Positions 43,259-46,038 of a stretch of 46,038 nt of DNA are shown here, piece after piece; the first letter of the stretch is position 1; every line of letters starts with the position of its first letter. Position numbers and translations under genes: made by a program. Source of the DNA: Clostridia bacterium (GTDB taxonomy: Bacteria > Bacillota > Clostridia > Saccharofermentanales > UBA5734); contig SABL01000008.1 of the NCBI GenBank assembly GCA_009928985.1, positions 1-46,038 of the forward strand, written 5' to 3'. Below the pieces are notes generated by a model. The model had not been told where the DNA came from. It saw only the letters and a program-made list of their open reading frames with translations, and did no database searches.

Positions 43259-43744
43259 ATGAAACTGATAGACAAAGCCATTGAATTGGAACTTTCCGGC
43301 GAGCAGTATTACCATCAGCAAACCTTGAAAAATCAGGGCACCACATTGGAACCCGTTTTCAACTATTTAGCTCTTTCTGAATTAAAACATGCACAACTCC
43401 TGCGCCAAGTGGCGGCAGGGGTTTTCCCTGAAGTTGATCTGGAGGAATCCGGTCAGGAGGACAACTTGTTTGCCAGCCTGGGCGATTTCAAAGTGGATGC
43501 CGCCCATGTCCCCGACCAGTTGAATGTTTACCGGTCTGCGCAGGACATTGAACACACCATGATAGAGGTTTACCAGAAACTGCTTAAGGATTCTACAAAT
43601 CCAGATGAAAAACGGGTTTTAGCATTCCTGGTCATCCAGGAGCAACGACATCTGAAATTGATGGAAAGCCTGGGCGATTTGTTGCAGAATGCCGAGGAAT
43701 GGGTCGAATCAGCCGAATTTGGCCGACGCGAAACAGAATTCTAA
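43259..43744 (+). CDS. Ferritin-like / rubrerythrin-type diiron domain protein
   Basis: The 161-residue four-helix protein begins MKLIDKAIELELSGEQYYHQ and shows the paired Glu/His motifs of ferritin-like domains: ELSGEQYY, ALSELKHAQLLRQ, DIEHTMIEVYQKL and IQEQRHLKLMESLGDLL. Such proteins detoxify peroxide or hold iron. There is no C-terminal rubredoxin domain. GGGAGG seven bases before ATG 43259 decides the start. A TATACT (43214-43219) could be its own -10, so linkage to the protease operon is uncertain. Confidence 0.82.
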   Translation: MKLIDKAIELELSGEQYYHQQTLKNQGTTLEPVFNYLALSELKHAQLLRQVAAGVFPEVDLEESGQEDNLFASLGDFKVDAAHVPDQLNVYRSAQDIEHTMIEVYQKLLKDSTNPDEKRVLAFLVIQEQRHLKLMESLGDLLQNAEEWVESAEFGRRETEF

Positions 43745-43762
43745 CCTGGTTAAGGACGACGT

Positions 43763-44599
43763 TTAGAATTTTAACTGGCGGTATTGGCCTGGGGTCATAT
43801 TCAGATGTTGGCGGAAACTGCGGATAAAATGGGTGGCGCTGTTAAAACCACACCGTTCCGCGATCGCATCAAGGGATAGCCGTGTTTGCCTGAGCAAATG
43901 CATGGCTTGCTTGAGTCGTGCCTGTGTCAGATACTCGTGTGGTGTGGCATCCATGTGTTTTTTAAAGAGTCGTAAGAAATAATAGGGGCTGAGATTGACA
44001 CTGGCAGCAATCTGCTCGAGAGAAATGGATTCGCTGCGGTGTGAATCAATAAACTGGATGGCCCCTTGTATGACCGGGTCTGAGATGGATCTGGATCCTG
44101 TTTGCTGTGACAAGATCTCGGCAAAAATCTGGTGGATCAGACTCGAGGCGTGATGCTCATCGACCAGATCCTGTGCCATCATCTGAAGGATCTCGTCGAT
44201 CATTTGATCGATACGGTTTGGATCAGCTATATCGATGACCATTCCCCGGCCAGAATAAACCAGGTCGAGATAAGCCTGGCTGGCATTGCCTGAAAAGTGA
44301 AACCATTTGAAACGTCCAGTTTTAATCATCCAGTACGCCTGAGGGTATTTGCAATCGAGCAGGACAATCTGTCCTGGCCTGGCTTCGAGCTGTTCATCCC
44401 GATATTCCACGGCAAATAATCCATCCGTGATCAGGAAAATAATGAAGGACTCGAGGTAATCGCGTTGGACTCTATATGGCGGAGCGCAATGGTAAGATCC
44501 ACCGACATGGGCATAAAACAAATTTCTACGGGCAAACTCTGAAGGGACGTGGGGAAAGATTTTCGAATCAACTAAAACGCCAGGCTCGTTTTCGATCAT
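43763..44599 (-). CDS. AraC family transcriptional regulator
   Basis: The 278-residue protein has an N-terminal arabinose-binding-like cupin (YHCAPPYRVQRDYLESF, ARPGQIVLLDCKYPQAYW). Two C-terminal helix-turn-helix motifs follow, with ISLEQIAASVNLSPYYFLRLF and the signature CGFNSATHFIRSFRQHLNMTPGQYRQ. It is divergent from the Gfo/Idh/MocA gene and probably controls it. The 176-bp gap between them shows no certain promoter or operator. Confidence 0.88.
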   Translation of the reverse strand: MIENEPGVLVDSKIFPHVPSEFARRNLFYAHVGGSYHCAPPYRVQRDYLESFIIFLITDGLFAVEYRDEQLEARPGQIVLLDCKYPQAYWMIKTGRFKWFHFSGNASQAYLDLVYSGRGMVIDIADPNRIDQMIDEILQMMAQDLVDEHHASSLIHQIFAEILSQQTGSRSISDPVIQGAIQFIDSHRSESISLEQIAASVNLSPYYFLRLFKKHMDATPHEYLTQARLKQAMHLLRQTRLSLDAIAERCGFNSATHFIRSFRQHLNMTPGQYRQLKF

Positions 44600-44775
44600 G
44601 ATTCAGATTTGACCTCCGGCTTTGTTTCTGGGTGGTCGGGCATTCAACTGCGAAACATAAAGCAATAAATGTTGATAGATAGGCAAGATCGTGAAGTGAC
44701 GCCATCATTGTGCCGTAATACCATGATAGTACGAAAGCAAGAATAGTCAATCAATGGTGTTGTAAGGAGATAAGA

Positions 44776-45909
44776 ATGATGCAGGAAATTCGAATCGGTC
44801 TCGTCGGAGCGGGCTGGATGGGCAAGGATCATTCCGTCTCGATCGCCAATGCTCTGATGCTGTTTGGCCCGGACATGGGCAAGCCCGTTTATGAAATAGT
44901 TGCCGATGTCAACGAGGCAAATGCCAGGCAGGCCTGTGAGAAACTGGGCTATAGACGTTGGACGACCGACTGGATGGAGCTGGTCCAGGACCCAGCTGTT
45001 GACTTGGTTGATATCTGCACCCCCAACCATCTGCACTATGTTGTCGCTAAAGCGGCTCTGGAAAATAACAAGCATATCTTCTGCGAAAAGCCACTGAGCA
45101 TCTCCGCGGCCGAGTCCAAAGAGCTGGCCGAGCTGGCGGCCAGGCGCAACGTCGTCAATTATGTGGGGTTCAACAACCTCTTGAACCCGGCCACAGCCTA
45201 CATCCGCAGCCTGATCCAGGCTGGCCGCCTCGGCCAGATCGTTCGTTTCACCGGCACGTATGACCAGGACATGCTGCTGGATCCCCAGCTGCCGATCACC
45301 TGGCGCCACATCAACAAGTATTCCGGCAGTGGCGCGCTGGGTGACCTGGGATCACACCTGTTCAGCATTTCCCAGGCCCTGATGGGTGACATCACTGCCG
45401 TCAATGCCGTGCAGCGTACCGTGATCAAGGAACGTCCAAAAACAGCCGGATCAGCTGAAATGGTCCCTGTTGAGAACGATGATGTCATCCAGATCCTGGC
45501 TGAATACAAGAACGGCGCGATCGGCACACTCGGAACGAGCCGCATCGCCACCGGTCGCAAGAACTACCTCCAGTTCGAAATCCAGGGCACCCTCGGTTCC
45601 GTTCATTACAACCTCGAGAAAATGATGGAAGTTAATGTCTATTTCAAATCCGATGATCCAGCTGACCGCGGCTATCGCACGGTGCTGCTCAACCCAGAGC
45701 ACGGCGGTTATGGCACCTTCTTTGGTGCCGGGGGGATTGCAATCAGCTTCAACGATATGAAAGTGCTCGAATTCCATGAATTGTTCGCGGCTGTGCTCAA
45801 GGGTGAACCTTATCTAAGTGATTTTGAATTTGGCTACCACGTGGATCGCACGATCGGCGCCTGCATTGAATCTGCCCGTTCCGGCCAATGGGTCCGGATC
45901 GAAAACTGA
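44776..45909 (+). CDS. Gfo/Idh/MocA family oxidoreductase
   Basis: The 377-residue protein has the Rossmann start IRIGLVGAGWMGKDHSVS, VDICTPNHLHYVV, the FCEKPLSI (EKP) motif and GALGDLGSHLFSISQALMG with the conserved Asp/His region. It likely oxidises a sugar or cyclitol with NAD(P)+. AAGGAGA lies upstream of tandem ATG codons at 44776 and 44779. It is followed 13 bp later by a sugar isomerase-like gene, suggesting a cyclitol or sugar-acid pathway controlled by the divergent AraC protein. Confidence 0.88.
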   Translation: MMQEIRIGLVGAGWMGKDHSVSIANALMLFGPDMGKPVYEIVADVNEANARQACEKLGYRRWTTDWMELVQDPAVDLVDICTPNHLHYVVAKAALENNKHIFCEKPLSISAAESKELAELAARRNVVNYVGFNNLLNPATAYIRSLIQAGRLGQIVRFTGTYDQDMLLDPQLPITWRHINKYSGSGALGDLGSHLFSISQALMGDITAVNAVQRTVIKERPKTAGSAEMVPVENDDVIQILAEYKNGAIGTLGTSRIATGRKNYLQFEIQGTLGSVHYNLEKMMEVNVYFKSDDPADRGYRTVLLNPEHGGYGTFFGAGGIAISFNDMKVLEFHELFAAVLKGEPYLSDFEFGYHVDRTIGACIESARSGQWVRIEN

Positions 45910-45922
45910 GGAGCAATGAGAA

Positions 45923-46038
45923 ATGGCTGTAAAAATTGGCACTTGCCCTGACTCCTGGGGTGTCTGGTTCCCGCAGGACGACCAGCAAGTGGGCTGGCAG
46001 ACCTGTCTCGATGAAATGGCTCGGGCGGGATACAAAGC
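45923..46038 (+). CDS. Sugar phosphate isomerase/epimerase, N-terminal part (cut by window edge)
   Basis: The first 38 codons read MAVKIGTCPDSWGVWFPQDD and then WQTCLDEMARAGYK, the N-terminus of a TIM-barrel isomerase/epimerase of the IolE-like (inosose dehydratase) kind, where GxxPDSWGVW is characteristic. GGAG nine bases upstream supports the start. Operon with the preceding oxidoreductase is likely. The rest lies beyond the window, so the assignment is provisional. Confidence 0.7.
   Translation, partial: MAVKIGTCPDSWGVWFPQDDQQVGWQTCLDEMARAGYK

Overview
The window looks like a chromosomal segment of an anaerobic, fermentative member of the Bacillota (Clostridia-like). The grounds are strong Shine-Dalgarno sites, intrinsic terminators with U-tracts, a LytTR/GHKL two-component pair, a hybrid-cluster protein, a CGGC-domain protein, a DUF5320 protein, and a complete KDG (hexuronate) pathway. 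No rRNA, tRNA, CRISPR array, IS element or phage gene was recognised.

Layout. (1) 1-10745, + strand: a hexuronate catabolic locus. The tail of an unknown gene is followed by a sugar isomerase-like protein, a Gfo/Idh/MocA oxidoreductase, glucuronate isomerase (uxaC), an MFS transporter, an AraC regulator, fructuronate reductase (uxuB), mannonate dehydratase (uxuA), KDPG aldolase and KDG kinase, closed by a clear terminator. Together they convert glucuronate to pyruvate plus glyceraldehyde-3-phosphate. (2) 10775-15900, - strand: a HAD hydrolase, a 400-bp gene-poor stretch with a possible transporter remnant, then putP, an ArsB/NhaD-type permease and a cytidylate-kinase-like protein in one operon. 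(3) 15917-21395, - strand: a redox/nitrosative-stress block. It holds a four-domain protein (ferredoxin, DUF1858, DUF2249, SsuA/NMT1-like) in an operon with hcp, a flavin reductase with a DUF5320 protein, and an exported molybdopterin oxidoreductase. (4) 21523-27359: a phasin-like protein with an AarF/UbiB kinase, a tocopherol-cyclase-family protein, a membrane diguanylate cyclase and an MFS protein. (5) 27428-30139, - strand: a doubtful small ORF, a zinc-ribbon protein behind a long structured 5' leader, and an operon of cysteine desulfurase, a frameshifted ArsR and a CGGC protein.

(6) 30344-43744, + strand: a LytTR response regulator, a GHKL sensor kinase interrupted by an apparent -1 frameshift, a 3,118-residue repeat-rich surface protein and a membrane-anchored subtilisin-like protease, then a ferritin-like protein. 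Matching direct repeats with 21-bp period lie upstream of both the kinase and the giant protein. I infer that the response regulator binds them and controls both its sensor and the surface protein. (7) 43763-46038: an AraC regulator divergent from a Gfo/Idh/MocA oxidoreductase and the start of another sugar isomerase, which echoes the gene pair at the left end.

The most interesting parts are the two-component/giant-protein/protease island with its shared direct repeats, the four-domain protein beside hcp, and the structured leader upstream of the zinc-ribbon gene. Three or four small genes carry one-base disruptions in short homopolymers, so assembly error has to be excluded before calling them pseudogenes. 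All assignments come from reading sequence and motifs; no database search was possible.
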